Assembly: GCF_020400825.1 (NCBI RefSeq)
Contig: NZ_JAINVH010000005.1
Span: forward strand, 186,001 to 250,000
Direction of reading: 5' to 3'
Length of the DNA stretch: 64,000 nucleotides
From: Streptomyces sp. HPF1205
Lineage (GTDB): Bacteria > Actinomycetota > Actinomycetes > Streptomycetales > Streptomycetaceae
The stretch's first letter is position 1. Each line of letters begins with the position of its first letter. Under the pieces are notes generated by a model. That model ran no database searches and was not told the origin of the DNA. It saw only the letters and a list, made by a program, of their open reading frames with translations. Below, piece by piece: positions 1-9,019 of this stretch. A program made the translations under genes and the position numbers.

Positions 1-556
1 GCAGGTGGTGCCCGGCGGCCACCGCTGCCCCTGCGGCAACCGCGGCTGCTGGGAGCAGTACAGCTCGGGCAACGCCCTGGTGCGCGAGGCACGCGAACTG
101 GCCGCCGCCGACTCCCCGGTCGCGTACGGGATCATCGAACGGGTCGGCGGCAACGTCCGCGAGATCACCGGCCCGATGATCACCGAGCTGGCCCGGCAGG
201 GCGACGCGATGTGCGTCGAGCTGTTCCAGGACATCGGCCAGTGGCTCGGCGTCGGCATCGCCAACCTGGCAGCCGCCCTCGACCCGAGCTGCTTCGTCAT
301 CGGGGGCGGCGTCAGCGCCGCGGACGACCTGCTGATCACCCCGGCCAGGGACGCCTTCCGGCGCACCCTCACCGGCCGCGGCTACCGGCCCGAGGCGCGG
401 ATCGTCAAGGCCGAACTGGGCCCCGAGGCCGGCATGGTGGGCGCCGCGGACCTGGCCCGGCTGGTCGCCCGCCGGTTCCGCCGCGCCAACCGCCGCCGCG
501 TCGAGCGGTACGAGCGCTACGGCTGGGCCTACGGCCGGCAGGCGGCCGGCCAGTGA
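1..556 (+). CDS. glkA: ROK-family glucokinase, C-terminal part (5' end outside window)
   Basis: The frame is open from the left edge, so roughly the first 40 percent of a ~315-residue glucokinase is missing. The visible part opens with the ROK zinc knuckle CPCGNRGC, followed by a long helical region and the glycine-rich stretch FVIGGGVSAADDLL. The tail is Arg/Tyr-rich, as in Streptomyces Glk. Family knowledge: it phosphorylates glucose with ATP in the cytoplasm and is tied to carbon catabolite control in Streptomyces. Its stop overlaps the next start as GTGA, so the two genes are translationally coupled. The product is secure; the true start cannot be seen. Confidence 0.9.
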   Translation, partial: QVVPGGHRCPCGNRGCWEQYSSGNALVREARELAAADSPVAYGIIERVGGNVREITGPMITELARQGDAMCVELFQDIGQWLGVGIANLAAALDPSCFVIGGGVSAADDLLITPARDAFRRTLTGRGYRPEARIVKAELGPEAGMVGAADLARLVARRFRRANRRRVERYERYGWAYGRQAAGQ

Positions 557-1299
557 CGACCACACCGGAGCGCACGCGGCGCGAACCGGTCCCGTCCGGC
601 CGCCCGGCCGACCCCGTCACCGGGGACCGCGGCGCCCGGGACGGCGATCCGGGCGCCGGATCGCCGCCCTCCGGCCCCGGGGGCGGCGGGGGCGAGCGCG
701 GCGGCGGGGGCGACGGCTCCGGCGACGGCGGCACCGTACGGGACGAGCCCCTCCCGCCCCGCAACCCGCCGCGCTGGGTGCGCTGGGTCGTGGTACCGCT
801 GCTGATCCTGGTCCCGCTGGTCTACGTGGTGATCTCCGCCGACCAGAGCAGGGACGGCGGCGCCGAGGCCGAACAGGAAGCGGCCCAGAAGGAGTTGGCC
901 CACGACGTCCCCAACAGCCTGCTGCGCCGCATCTACCAGGTGCCCATCCCCAACGGCACGGTCGGCGACGCCTACATGGAGCGCAACGCCTGGGACCACA
1001 GCGAGTTCTACTGCCAGTTCACCACCAACGCGGGCGGCCTGGACACCTGGCTCGCCCAGGTCGGCACGAGCCGCAGCGCGCTGGCCGACGGCAAGGGCGC
1101 CGTCACCCCGGGCGAGGCGAGGACGGCCGGCTGGACCTTCGCCCCCGGACGCCACTGGGCGGGCATCAGCCTGCACCAGGTCGGCGACAAACCCGACCAC
1201 GACATCACCGTCGACCTGACCAACCCCGACGCGCCGACCGTGTACGTGGTGTCGACCGTCAACTTCCAGCACGGCTTCCACGGCTTCGGGGGCGGCTAG
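553..1299 (+). CDS. Single-pass membrane protein of unknown function
   Basis: The 248-aa protein starts at GTG inside the glucokinase stop (GTGA overlap). Residues 1-72 are Pro/Gly/Asp-rich and probably disordered. One membrane segment lies at about 76-95 (VVVPLLILVPLVYVVI), followed by an Asp/Glu/Gln-rich stretch and a folded C-terminal domain of about 140 residues with a Tyr-Cys motif (EFYCQF). The orientation is probably N-in, with the C-terminal domain outside. The conserved coupling to glucokinase suggests co-expression, but I recognise no domain and assign no function. A longer upstream reading in this frame overlaps the glucokinase and is rejected. Confidence 0.8.
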   Translation: MTTTPERTRREPVPSGRPADPVTGDRGARDGDPGAGSPPSGPGGGGGERGGGGDGSGDGGTVRDEPLPPRNPPRWVRWVVVPLLILVPLVYVVISADQSRDGGAEAEQEAAQKELAHDVPNSLLRRIYQVPIPNGTVGDAYMERNAWDHSEFYCQFTTNAGGLDTWLAQVGTSRSALADGKGAVTPGEARTAGWTFAPGRHWAGISLHQVGDKPDHDITVDLTNPDAPTVYVVSTVNFQHGFHGFGGG

Positions 1300-1332
1300 G
1301 GCCCCCGCCGGTTCACTCGATAGCGTGAGGCG

Positions 1333-2625
1333 ATGAGCGAGGCGACCGAAGAGACCGGGTACGAGGACACCTACGACGACCTGCTGCTGCCGCCGCTGCA
1401 GTACCGGTTCGACGGCCCGGACGACGCCCCCGTGATCGTGCTGGGCCCGGCGCTGGGCGCCACCTGGCACATGTGGGACCGCCAGTTGCCGGTGCTCGGC
1501 GGCAACTGGCGGCTGCTGCGCTACGAGCTGCCCGGCCACGGCGGCGCCCCGGCCGAGCCCGCCTCCTCGGTCGACGACCTGGCCCGGCGGCTGCTGGCGG
1601 TGCTCGACGACGAGGGCATCGACACCTTCGGGTACGCCGGCTGCGAACTGGGGGCCGCCATCGGCGCCCGGCTGGCCCTGCTGCGGCCCGACCGGGTCGC
1701 CGCCCTCGCCCTGGTGTCGGCCGCCGCCCGCTACTCCACCGCCGACAGCTGGCGGCAGCGGGCGGTGGTGATCCGGGCGGGCGGCCTGGAGCGCACCGCG
1801 ACCGCCACGCCCGGGCGCTGGTTCACCGAGGCGTTCCTGGCCACCCAGCCGGCGATCACCGAGTGGGCGGTGCAGATGGTCCGCACCACCGACGCGGCCT
1901 GCTACGTCGCCGCCTGCGAGGCACTGGCCGCCTTCGACATCCGCGACGCGCTGGGCGGCATCACCGTGCCCACCCTGGTCGTCGCGGGCGCCGACGACAC
2001 CGAGACGCCTCCTGCCGACGCAAGGCTGCTGCTGGCCGGCATCCCCGACGCCCGGCTCGCGGTGGTGCCCGCCACCGGCCACCTGGCGCCGGTCGAGGAG
2101 CCGGCCGCCATAGGCGAGCTGCTCGTGCGGCACTTCGACAGCGCGTGGGCCGAACGCGCCCCGCAGAGCACCCCGTTCGCCCCCGCCCCGCCGCCCGTAC
2201 CCCCGCGGATGCCGGCCGCCGCGGCCCCGCCCGCCGCGCCGGCCCCGCCGGACACCCACGGGGAAGGGCTGCGCATCCGGCGCGAACTGCTCGGCGACGC
2301 GGACGCCGACGCGGCCGCCGCCCTCGCGGGGGAGTTCGGCGGCGCCTTCGAGGAGTTCGCCACCCGCTGGGCATGGGGCGGGACGTGGGCCAGGCCGGGC
2401 CTGGACCGCAAGGCCCGCAGCCTCGTCGCCCTGACGGCCCTGACCGCCCTGGGCCACCTCGGTGACCTCGCCGGCCACACCAGGGCCGCGCTGCGCAGCG
2501 GACTGACCCCCGGCGAGATCGAGGAGACCCTGGTCCACGCCGCGGTCTACTGCGGTCTGCCCGCCGCCCGCGCCGCCCTGGACACCGCCCGCGCGGTGAT
2601 CCGCGAGGAGACCGACCGGGCCTAG
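1333..2625 (+). CDS. Alpha/beta-hydrolase fused to carboxymuconolactone decarboxylase (PcaL-like), nucleophile missing
   Basis: 430 aa in two domains. Residues ~20-270 are an alpha/beta hydrolase of the 3-oxoadipate enol-lactonase (PcaD) type. A Pro/Ala-rich linker (~285-305) leads to residues ~312-430, a 4-carboxymuconolactone decarboxylase (PcaC) domain with the usual ARPGLDRKARSLVALTAL and GLTPGEIEETL signatures and the conserved His in the LAGHTRAAL segment. The nucleophile elbow, normally GxSxG, reads GCELG at 103-107, so the serine is Glu105. The acid (Asp221/222) and His250 remain. No other beta-ketoadipate genes lie nearby. It is a paralogue of PcaL; the lactonase half is predicted inactive or altered, while the decarboxylase half looks intact. 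Confidence 0.82.
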   Translation: MSEATEETGYEDTYDDLLLPPLQYRFDGPDDAPVIVLGPALGATWHMWDRQLPVLGGNWRLLRYELPGHGGAPAEPASSVDDLARRLLAVLDDEGIDTFGYAGCELGAAIGARLALLRPDRVAALALVSAAARYSTADSWRQRAVVIRAGGLERTATATPGRWFTEAFLATQPAITEWAVQMVRTTDAACYVAACEALAAFDIRDALGGITVPTLVVAGADDTETPPADARLLLAGIPDARLAVVPATGHLAPVEEPAAIGELLVRHFDSAWAERAPQSTPFAPAPPPVPPRMPAAAAPPAAPAPPDTHGEGLRIRRELLGDADADAAAALAGEFGGAFEEFATRWAWGGTWARPGLDRKARSLVALTALTALGHLGDLAGHTRAALRSGLTPGEIEETLVHAAVYCGLPAARAALDTARAVIREETDRA

Positions 2626-2715
2626 CCGTACCGTCCGGCCGTACCGTCCGGGAAGGCCCGTGAAGATCACCGCCCGTGTCCCGGCCCCGCGCCGCCCTGT
2701 AGCAAGATGGGCACC

Positions 2716-3342
2716 ATGAAGCTGACCAAGAAGCGCCACGCCTGCGTGCGCCTGGAGAAGGACGGCCGCACCCTGGTCATCGACCCGGGTACCTTCAGCG
2801 AGGAGGACGCGGCGGTCGGCGCCGACGTCATCCTCGTCACCCACGAGCACCTGGACCACTTCAACGAGGACCGCCTGCGGACCGGCCTGGAGTCCAACCC
2901 GGGCGCCCAGCTGTGGACGCTGGCGAGCGTCGCCGAGAAGGTCTCCGCGGCCTTCCCCGGCCGCGTGCACACCGTCGGCGAGGGCGACGCCTTCACCGCG
3001 GCGGGCTTCGACGTCCAGGTGCACGGCCAGTTGCACGCCGTCATCCACCCCGACATCCCCCGCATCACGAACGTCGGCTACCTCGTCGACGGCAGCGTCT
3101 TTCACCCGGGCGACGCCTTCACCCTGCCCGGCCAGGAGATCGACACCCTGCTGCTGCCCGTCCAGGCACCCTGGAACAAGATCTCCGAGGTGATCGACTA
3201 CGTCCGCGAGGTCAAGCCGCGCCGGTCCATCGACGTCCACGACGCGCTGCTCACCGACCTCGCCCGGCCGATCTACGACATGCAGATCGGCAACCTCGGC
3301 GGCGCCGACCACCTCCGCCTCAGCCCCGGTGACCAGGCGTAA
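2716..3342 (+). CDS. MBL-fold metal-dependent hydrolase
   Basis: 208 aa (211 if the ATG at 2707 is used). The metal-binding motif THEHLDHF lies near residue 47, which is the HxHxDH signature of the metallo-beta-lactamase fold. Later His/Asp ligands sit in VFHPGDAF and near the C-terminal IDVHDAL. The short, single-domain architecture without a signal peptide resembles UlaG/UPF0173-type cytoplasmic hydrolases. The substrate is unknown. Start choice: MKLTKK begins the conserved part; neither ATG has a strong ribosome binding site. It runs in the same direction as the exonuclease III that follows, 47 bp away. Confidence 0.85.
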   Translation: MKLTKKRHACVRLEKDGRTLVIDPGTFSEEDAAVGADVILVTHEHLDHFNEDRLRTGLESNPGAQLWTLASVAEKVSAAFPGRVHTVGEGDAFTAAGFDVQVHGQLHAVIHPDIPRITNVGYLVDGSVFHPGDAFTLPGQEIDTLLLPVQAPWNKISEVIDYVREVKPRRSIDVHDALLTDLARPIYDMQIGNLGGADHLRLSPGDQA

Positions 3343-3389
3343 CGTCAGCCCGGAGCCCATTGTCGGACCCAGCCGCTAGGTTGTCAGGC

Positions 3390-4175
3390 ATGCGCATCGC
3401 CACCTGGAACATCAACTCGATCACCGCCCGCCTCCCGCGGCTGCTCGCCTGGCTGGAGACCAGCGGCACGGACGTCCTGTGCGTCCAGGAGACCAAGTGC
3501 ACCGCCGAGCAGTTCCCGTACACCGAACTGCGGGCGATGGGGTACGAGGCGGCGGTCAACGCCGACGGGAGGTGGAACGGGGTGGCGGTGATATCCCGTG
3601 TCGGCCTCGCGGACGTGGTCACCGGCCTGCCCGGCGACCCCGGCTTCGAGGGCGTCCAGGAGCCCCGCGCGGTGTCCGCCACCTGCGGCCCGGTCCGCGT
3701 CTGGTCGGTCTACGTGCCCAACGGCCGGGAGGTCGGCCACGCGCACTACACGTACAAGCTGGCCTGGTTCGAGGCGCTGAAGGCGGCGGTGGCCGGTGAC
3801 GCGGCCGGCCCGCGCCCCTTCGCGGTCCTCGGCGACTACAACGTGGCGCCGGCGGACGAGGACGTCTTCGACGTCGCCTTCTTCGAGGGCCAGACCCACG
3901 TCACCCCCGCCGAGCGGGCCGCCCTGGCCGCCCTGCGGGAGACCGGCCTGACCGACGTGGTCCCGCGCCCGCTGAAGTACGACCGCCCGTACACCTACTG
4001 GGACTACCGGCAGTTGAGCTTCCCCAAGAACCGGGGCATGCGCATCGACCTGGTGTACGGCAACGAGGCGTTCGCCAAGGCGGTCGGCGACGCCTACGTG
4101 GACCGCGAGGAGCGCAAGGGCAAGGGCGCCTCGGACCACGCCCCGGTGGTGGTCGACCTGGAGGTGCCGCGGTGA
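3390..4175 (+). CDS. xth: Exodeoxyribonuclease III / AP endonuclease
   Basis: 261 aa, exonuclease-endonuclease-phosphatase fold. The N-terminus [11 protein letters not shown] carries the metal-site Asn. The catalytic Glu is in CVQETKC, the Asp/Asn pair in [11 protein letters not shown], and the closing Asp-His in SDHAPVVV. Family function: cleaves DNA 5' to abasic sites and removes 3' blocks during base excision repair. ATG 3390 starts exactly at the conserved domain; an upstream TTG at 3360 would add ten unconserved residues. A second, clearly different family member lies at 60577-61380, so the chromosome has at least two. Confidence 0.93.
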   Translation: MRIATWNINSITARLPRLLAWLETSGTDVLCVQETKCTAEQFPYTELRAMGYEAAVNADGRWNGVAVISRVGLADVVTGLPGDPGFEGVQEPRAVSATCGPVRVWSVYVPNGREVGHAHYTYKLAWFEALKAAVAGDAAGPRPFAVLGDYNVAPADEDVFDVAFFEGQTHVTPAERAALAALRETGLTDVVPRPLKYDRPYTYWDYRQLSFPKNRGMRIDLVYGNEAFAKAVGDAYVDREERKGKGASDHAPVVVDLEVPR

Positions 4176-4438
4176 TCCCGCGGGGACCGCAGTCCGGGCC
4201 GCGCCCCGGCCGGACGCCCGGCCCGGTGGGCGAGGCGGTGCCGGGCTCGGCGGCCGGCGGGACGGCCGGCCGGGGCGTGGTCTGGGCGGCGGCCGCGGTC
4301 ACCACCGCGGGGGACCGCCACGGGCGTGTCAGGCCCGATCGGGCTGCGGGGCCGCGCGGCGCGTGCATGATGGCGCCACGGGGAACCGCAGGACCCCCGA
4401 GGCACCCTCACCCACCAGCTTCGTACCGGAGGCACGAC

Positions 4439-4690
4439 GTGGACTCCCTTCAGCAGCTTCCGAACATCGGGGCGGTGCTCGCCGACCGACTGCGCCGAGC
4501 GGGCGTAGGGGACGCGGGCGAGCTGCGCCGCCTGGGCTCGGGCCGGGCCTTCGAGAAGATCCGCCCCGAACTGCCCGAGGACGCCCGCACCCACACACTG
4601 CTGGCGCTCGAAGGCGCCCTGCGCGGGATGCGGTGGACCGCGATCCCGCAGACCGAACGGGAGACCCTGGTCAACCGCGTACTGGGCTGA
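4439..4690 (+). CDS. Small helix-hairpin-helix protein, TfoX C-terminal-domain type
   Basis: 83 aa starting at GTG 4439 behind a good ribosome site (GGAGG, about 7 nt upstream). The sequence [19 protein letters not shown] is a helix-hairpin-helix; [14 protein letters not shown] is the hallmark segment of the TfoX/Sxy C-terminal domain. TfoX in proteobacteria regulates competence, but isolated C-terminal-only proteins of this size are widespread in actinomycetes and have no proven role. DNA or protein binding is inferred from the fold. It stands alone between exonuclease III and an ABC ATPase. The open frame continues upstream to about 4172, but that part is low-complexity and unlikely to be translated. 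Confidence 0.8.
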   Translation: MDSLQQLPNIGAVLADRLRRAGVGDAGELRRLGSGRAFEKIRPELPEDARTHTLLALEGALRGMRWTAIPQTERETLVNRVLG

Positions 4691-4761
4691 GCGCCCGAGT
4701 CCCGGCCGCGGGCCGGGAAGGCGGCGGCCGACCGGCCACGGCGGGACGGAGGAGGGGAGAG

Positions 4762-5499
4762 ATGGAACCCCTGATCGTCCTCAGCGGCGTCAACAAGCAC
4801 TTCGGGCCGCTGCACGTCCTCAACGACATCGACCTGACCGTGCGCCGCGGCGAGGTCGTCACCGTCATCGGCCCGTCCGGCTCGGGCAAGTCCACCCTGT
4901 GCCGGGCCGTCAACCGGCTGGAGCGGGTGGACTCCGGCACGATCACGATAGACGGCCGCCCCCTGCCTGACGGCGGCCGGGAGCTGGCCCGGCTGCGCGC
5001 GGACGTCGGCATGGTCTTCCAGTCCTTCAACCTCTTCTCCCACCGCACCGTGCTGGACAACGTCGCCCTCGCGCCGGTCAAGGTGCGCGGCCGCTCCCGG
5101 GAGGAGGCCGAGGCCCGCGCCCACGAACTGCTGGAGCGGGTCGGCGTCACCGGTCAGGCCGGCAAGTACCCGGCGCAGCTCTCCGGCGGGCAGCAGCAGC
5201 GCGTGGCCATCGCCCGCGCACTGGCCATGGACCCCAAGGCGATGCTCTTCGACGAGCCCACCTCGGCGCTCGACCCCGAGATGATCAACGAGGTGCTGGA
5301 CGTGATGCGGGGCCTGGCCGCCGACGGCATGACGATGGTGGTCGTCACCCACGAGATGGGGTTCGCCCGGTCGGCGGCCGATCGCGTGGTGTTCATGGCG
5401 GACGGGCGCATCGTGGAGGAGCAGCCCCCGGCCGACTTCTTCACCGCGCCGCACAGCGCCCGCGCCCGTGACTTCCTGGCGAAGATCCTGCGGCACTGA
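4762..5499 (+). CDS. Polar amino acid ABC transporter ATPase (GluA/GlnQ type), without its permease genes
   Basis: 245 aa, a complete ABC ATPase: Walker [10 protein letters not shown] (~36-44), Q-loop in [10 protein letters not shown], signature LSGGQQQR, Walker B AMLFDEP and the switch His in VVVTHEMGF. The pattern is typical of glutamate/glutamine importers. A strong ribosome site GGAGGGGAG precedes ATG 4762. In Streptomyces the gluA gene is normally followed by a binding protein and two permeases; here the next gene is an unrelated dehydrogenase after 221 bp of repetitive GC-rich DNA. It may serve permeases encoded elsewhere or be a leftover of a broken operon. Confidence 0.9.
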   Translation: MEPLIVLSGVNKHFGPLHVLNDIDLTVRRGEVVTVIGPSGSGKSTLCRAVNRLERVDSGTITIDGRPLPDGGRELARLRADVGMVFQSFNLFSHRTVLDNVALAPVKVRGRSREEAEARAHELLERVGVTGQAGKYPAQLSGGQQQRVAIARALAMDPKAMLFDEPTSALDPEMINEVLDVMRGLAADGMTMVVVTHEMGFARSAADRVVFMADGRIVEEQPPADFFTAPHSARARDFLAKILRH

Positions 5500-5720
5500 G
5501 GCGGGGGGCGGCCCGGCCCGGGCGGCGCGGAAGCCGGGTACGCGGACCGCCCGGGCGGTTCCGAGGCCGCGGGCGGACCCGAGGCCGCCGGCGGTTCCGC
5601 GGCCGTGCGGGGCCCGGAGTCCGCGCGGGGCCCCGAAGGGCGGCTCCAAGGCCGCGGACGGGCCGCTCTCGTTTGCCGGGCCCGTGCCCGGGCAGCCGCA
5701 CCGGGAGAAGGGAGCTCCCC

Positions 5721-7157
5721 ATGTCCCGATCCCGCATCGTGATCGTGGGCGCCGGTTTCGCCGGGTTCCAGGCCGCCCGCGGACTGACCCGGCATCGCGC
5801 CATGCGCGAGGAGGCCGAGGTCGTCCTGATCAACCCCACCGATTACTTCCTGTACCTGCCGCTGCTGCCCCAGGTCGCGGCCGGCATCCTCGAACCGCGC
5901 CGGGTGGCGGTGTCCCTGCAGGGCGCCCTCCCCGGAGTGCGCCTGGTGCTGGGCGAGGTCGACCACATCGACCCGCAGCGGCGCACGGTGTCCTTCGCCG
6001 GACCCGAGGGCGACCGCGGCAGCATGTCGTACGACCGGCTGCTGCTCACCGTGGGCAGCGTCAACAAGCTGCTGCCGATCCCGGGCGTCGCCGAGCACGC
6101 CCACGGTTTCCGCGGCCTGCCCGAGGCGCTGTACCTGCGCGACCACATGACCCGCCAGATGGAGCTGGCCGGCGGCACCGACGACCCTCGCGAATGCCAG
6201 GCGCGCTGCACCTTCGTGGTCGTCGGCGCCGGTTACACCGGCACCGAGGTCGCCGCCCAGGGCAAGCTCTACACCGACGCCATGGCCGGGAAGCACCCCG
6301 TCCTGCGGCACCGCGACCGTCCGCGCTGGCTTCTGCTGGACATCGCCGACCGGGTGCTGCCCGAACTCGACCCGCGCCTGTCGCGCACCGCCGACCGGGT
6401 GCTGCGCGCACGCGGCGTCGAGGTGCGCACCGGGCACTCCATCAAGGAGGCCACCCAGGAAGGGGTCGTGCTGGACACCGGCGAGTCCGTACCGAGCCGC
6501 AGCCTCATCTGGTGCGTCGGCGTGCGCCCCGACCCGCTGGTCGCCGCCGTCGGCATGCCGCTGGAGCGGGGCCGCCTGGTGGTCGGGCCCGATCTGGTGG
6601 TCCCCGGCCACCCCGGCGTGTACGCGGCCGGGGACGCGGCGGCCGTACCCGACCTGACCAGGCCCGGCTCGTACACCCCGATGACCGCGCAGCACGCCGC
6701 CCGGCAGGGCAAGGTCGCCGCACGCAACATCGCCGCCTCGTACGGATACGGCGAGGCCCGGCCCTACCGGCACCACGACCTGGGATTCCTCGTGGACCTC
6801 GGCGGGGTCAAGGCCGCGGCCAACCCGCTGGGCGTACCGCTGTCCGGGCCGACGGCCGGCGCCGTCACCCGCGGATACCACCTGTGGGCGCTGCCCGGCG
6901 CCCACAACCGGACCAAGGTCGCCGCCGACTGGCTGCTGGACGCGGTGCTGCCGCGACAGGCCGTCCAGCTCGGCCTGGTCCGCTCCTGGGCGGTGCCGCT
7001 GGACACCGCGGCGCCCGAACTTCCCGTGCGGCCCTCCGCGGCGGCCGGCGCGCGCCCGGTCGGCGCCGGCGGGGGACGACACCGCGAGGCGGGCGGCCGG
7101 CAGCGCCGGGACGACGGCACGGACCCGCACCATCGGAAAGGAGACCAGTCCTCATGA
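5721..7157 (+). CDS. NAD(P)/FAD-dependent oxidoreductase, type II NADH dehydrogenase-like
   Basis: 478 aa. The FAD-binding Rossmann motif is at the N-terminus (IVIVGAGFAGFQAARGL). A second dinucleotide fold for NAD(P)H lies mid-protein (VVVGAGYTGTEVAAQ), and the FAD-contact motif VYAAGDAAAVP follows. The layout is that of NDH-2 (Ndh), which passes electrons from NADH to quinone on the inner membrane face without pumping protons. ATG 5721 follows GGAGAAGGGAG. Its stop overlaps the transketolase start (ATGA), so the genes are co-translated. The Arg/Gly-rich C-terminal tail could be membrane-associating. The electron acceptor is inferred from family only. Confidence 0.88.
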   Translation: MSRSRIVIVGAGFAGFQAARGLTRHRAMREEAEVVLINPTDYFLYLPLLPQVAAGILEPRRVAVSLQGALPGVRLVLGEVDHIDPQRRTVSFAGPEGDRGSMSYDRLLLTVGSVNKLLPIPGVAEHAHGFRGLPEALYLRDHMTRQMELAGGTDDPRECQARCTFVVVGAGYTGTEVAAQGKLYTDAMAGKHPVLRHRDRPRWLLLDIADRVLPELDPRLSRTADRVLRARGVEVRTGHSIKEATQEGVVLDTGESVPSRSLIWCVGVRPDPLVAAVGMPLERGRLVVGPDLVVPGHPGVYAAGDAAAVPDLTRPGSYTPMTAQHAARQGKVAARNIAASYGYGEARPYRHHDLGFLVDLGGVKAAANPLGVPLSGPTAGAVTRGYHLWALPGAHNRTKVAADWLLDAVLPRQAVQLGLVRSWAVPLDTAAPELPVRPSAAAGARPVGAGGGRHREAGGRQRRDDGTDPHHRKGDQSS

Positions 7158-9019
7158 CCCGTCCCGCCGGCACCAAGGAACCGGCCCTCGACGACGCGCA
7201 GCTCGCCGAACTCGCCCAGCAGATCAGGGTGGACGCGGTGCGCGCGGCGGCGGCGGCCGGCTCCGGGCACCCCACCTCCTCGATGTCGGCCGCCGAGCTG
7301 ATGTCCGTCCTGCTGGCCCGCCACCTTCGCTACGACTTCGACGACCCCGGCCACCCGGGCAACGACCACCTGATCTTCTCGAAGGGCCACGCCTCGCCGC
7401 TGCTCTACGCGGTCTACAAGGCGGCCGGCGCCATCAGCGACGACGAACTGCTCACCTTCCGCAAGTTCGGCAGCCGCCTGGAGGGCCACCCCACGCCCCG
7501 GCTGCCGTGGGTGGACGTCGCCACCGGCTCGCTGGGCCAGGGCCTGCCGGTCGGCGTCGGCGTGGCGCTCGCCGGCAAGCGCCTCGACGGGCTGCCGTAC
7601 CGCACGTGGGTACTGTGCGGGGACAGCGAGCTCGCCGAGGGCTCGGTGTGGGAGGCGTTCGAGGCGGCGGGCACGGAGGGCCTGGACAACCTCACCGCGA
7701 TCCTCGACGTCAACCGGCTCGGCCAGCGCGGCCCCACCCGGCACGGCTGGGACCTGGACGCGTACGCCAACCGGATCCAGTCCTTCGGCTGGAACACCGT
7801 GCAGATCGACGGGCACGACATCGACGCCGTGGACGAGGCCATGGCCACCGCCCGCACCACCCGTGGCGCGCCGACCGCGATCATCGCGCGCACCCGCAAG
7901 GGCAAGGGCGTCGCGGAGGTCGAGGACAAGAACGGCTTCCACGGCAAGCCGCTGCCCCACCCGGACGAGGCGATCCGTGAACTCGGCGGCGTCCGCGACA
8001 TCCGGGTGCACGTGCGCCGCCCGCCGGAAGCCGACAAGCCGGCCTTCGGCGGCGAGCCGCGCACCCCGCTGCCGCACTACGACATCGGCGACGGCATCGC
8101 CACCCGTACCGCCTTCGGCGAGGCCCTGACCGTGCTCGGCAGCCGCCGCGGCGACGTGGTGGTCCTCGACGGCGAGGTCGGGGACTCCACCAAGGCGCAG
8201 ATGTTCGCGAAGGAGCACCCCGAGCGGTACCTGGAGTTCTACATCGCCGAGCAGCAGCTGATCGCCGCGGCCGTCGGCGTGGGCGTGCGCGGCTGGAAGC
8301 CCTACGCCGCCACCTTCGCGGCCTTCCTCACCCGTGCCCACGACTTCCTGCGGATGGCCGCGGTCAGCCGCAGCGACCTCAACGTCGTCGGCTCCCACGC
8401 CGGAGTGTCGATCGGCGAGGACGGCCCCTCCCAGATGGGCCTGGAGGACCTGGCGATGATGCGGACGCTGCACAGCAGCACCGTCCTGTACCCGTGCGAC
8501 GCCAACCAGACCGCCAAGCTCGTCGTGGCCATGGCCGACCGGCCCGGCATCTGCTACCTGCGTACCACCCGCGGCGACACACCGGTCCTCTACGCCTCTG
8601 GCGAGGACTTCCCCATCGGCGGCAGCAAGGTGCTGCGCAGCCACCCGGACGACCAGGTCACCCTGATCGGCGCGGGCGTCACCGTGCACCAGGCGCTGGC
8701 CGCCCACGACCGGCTCGTCGCCGACGGCATCCGCGCCCGGGTGATCGACCTGTACTCGCTCAAGCCGGTGGACACCCGGACGCTGCGCGAGGCCGCAGCG
8801 GCCACCGGCCGCTTCGTCACGGCAGAGGACCACCACCCCGAGGGGGGCCTCGCCGACGCCGTGCTGGAGTCCTTCGGCAACGGCATGCCCATGCCCCGGC
8901 TGACCCGCCTCGGCGTCCACAGCATGCCCGGCTCGGCCACCCCCGAGGAGCAGGTGCACGCCGCGGGCATCGACGCCGACGCCATCGCGGCCGCCGCCCG
9001 CAAGCTGGTGGCCTCCTGA
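7154..9019 (+). CDS. tkt: Transketolase
   Basis: 621 aa, containing both the thiamine-diphosphate-binding half (SGHPTSSMSAAELM; GDSELAEGSVWEAF) and the pyrimidine-binding half with the catalytic Glu in EFYIAEQQLIAAAVG, plus a C-terminal transketolase domain. The length is nearer the short animal/actinobacterial type than the ~665-aa E. coli TktA. Reaction: transfer of two-carbon ketol units in the pentose phosphate pathway. It is coupled by ATGA to the NDH-2-like gene, and its own stop overlaps an ATG (TGATG) that opens the LigD remnant. It is unlikely to be the only transketolase, since the housekeeping copy normally sits with transaldolase and zwf. Confidence 0.92.
   Translation: MTRPAGTKEPALDDAQLAELAQQIRVDAVRAAAAAGSGHPTSSMSAAELMSVLLARHLRYDFDDPGHPGNDHLIFSKGHASPLLYAVYKAAGAISDDELLTFRKFGSRLEGHPTPRLPWVDVATGSLGQGLPVGVGVALAGKRLDGLPYRTWVLCGDSELAEGSVWEAFEAAGTEGLDNLTAILDVNRLGQRGPTRHGWDLDAYANRIQSFGWNTVQIDGHDIDAVDEAMATARTTRGAPTAIIARTRKGKGVAEVEDKNGFHGKPLPHPDEAIRELGGVRDIRVHVRRPPEADKPAFGGEPRTPLPHYDIGDGIATRTAFGEALTVLGSRRGDVVVLDGEVGDSTKAQMFAKEHPERYLEFYIAEQQLIAAAVGVGVRGWKPYAATFAAFLTRAHDFLRMAAVSRSDLNVVGSHAGVSIGEDGPSQMGLEDLAMMRTLHSSTVLYPCDANQTAKLVVAMADRPGICYLRTTRGDTPVLYASGEDFPIGGSKVLRSHPDDQVTLIGAGVTVHQALAAHDRLVADGIRARVIDLYSLKPVDTRTLREAAAATGRFVTAEDHHPEGGLADAVLESFGNGMPMPRLTRLGVHSMPGSATPEEQVHAAGIDADAIAAAARKLVAS

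Noticed and set aside
529..3360. A 943-codon open frame on the minus strand opposite the first genes
   Set aside because: It is the mirror of well-supported plus-strand genes; the translation is low-complexity Gly/Val/Arg/Asp with no domain. Long antisense frames are expected at this GC content.
3781..4379. Additional coding frames inside the exonuclease III gene and its 3' flank
   Set aside because: Translations are Arg/Pro/Ala-rich with no ribosome site or domain and lie out of frame with the real gene.
4172..4438. N-terminal extension of the small helix-hairpin-helix gene
   Set aside because: The extension is Pro/Gly/Arg-rich and unconserved in appearance, while GTG 4439 has a good ribosome site and starts the domain exactly.
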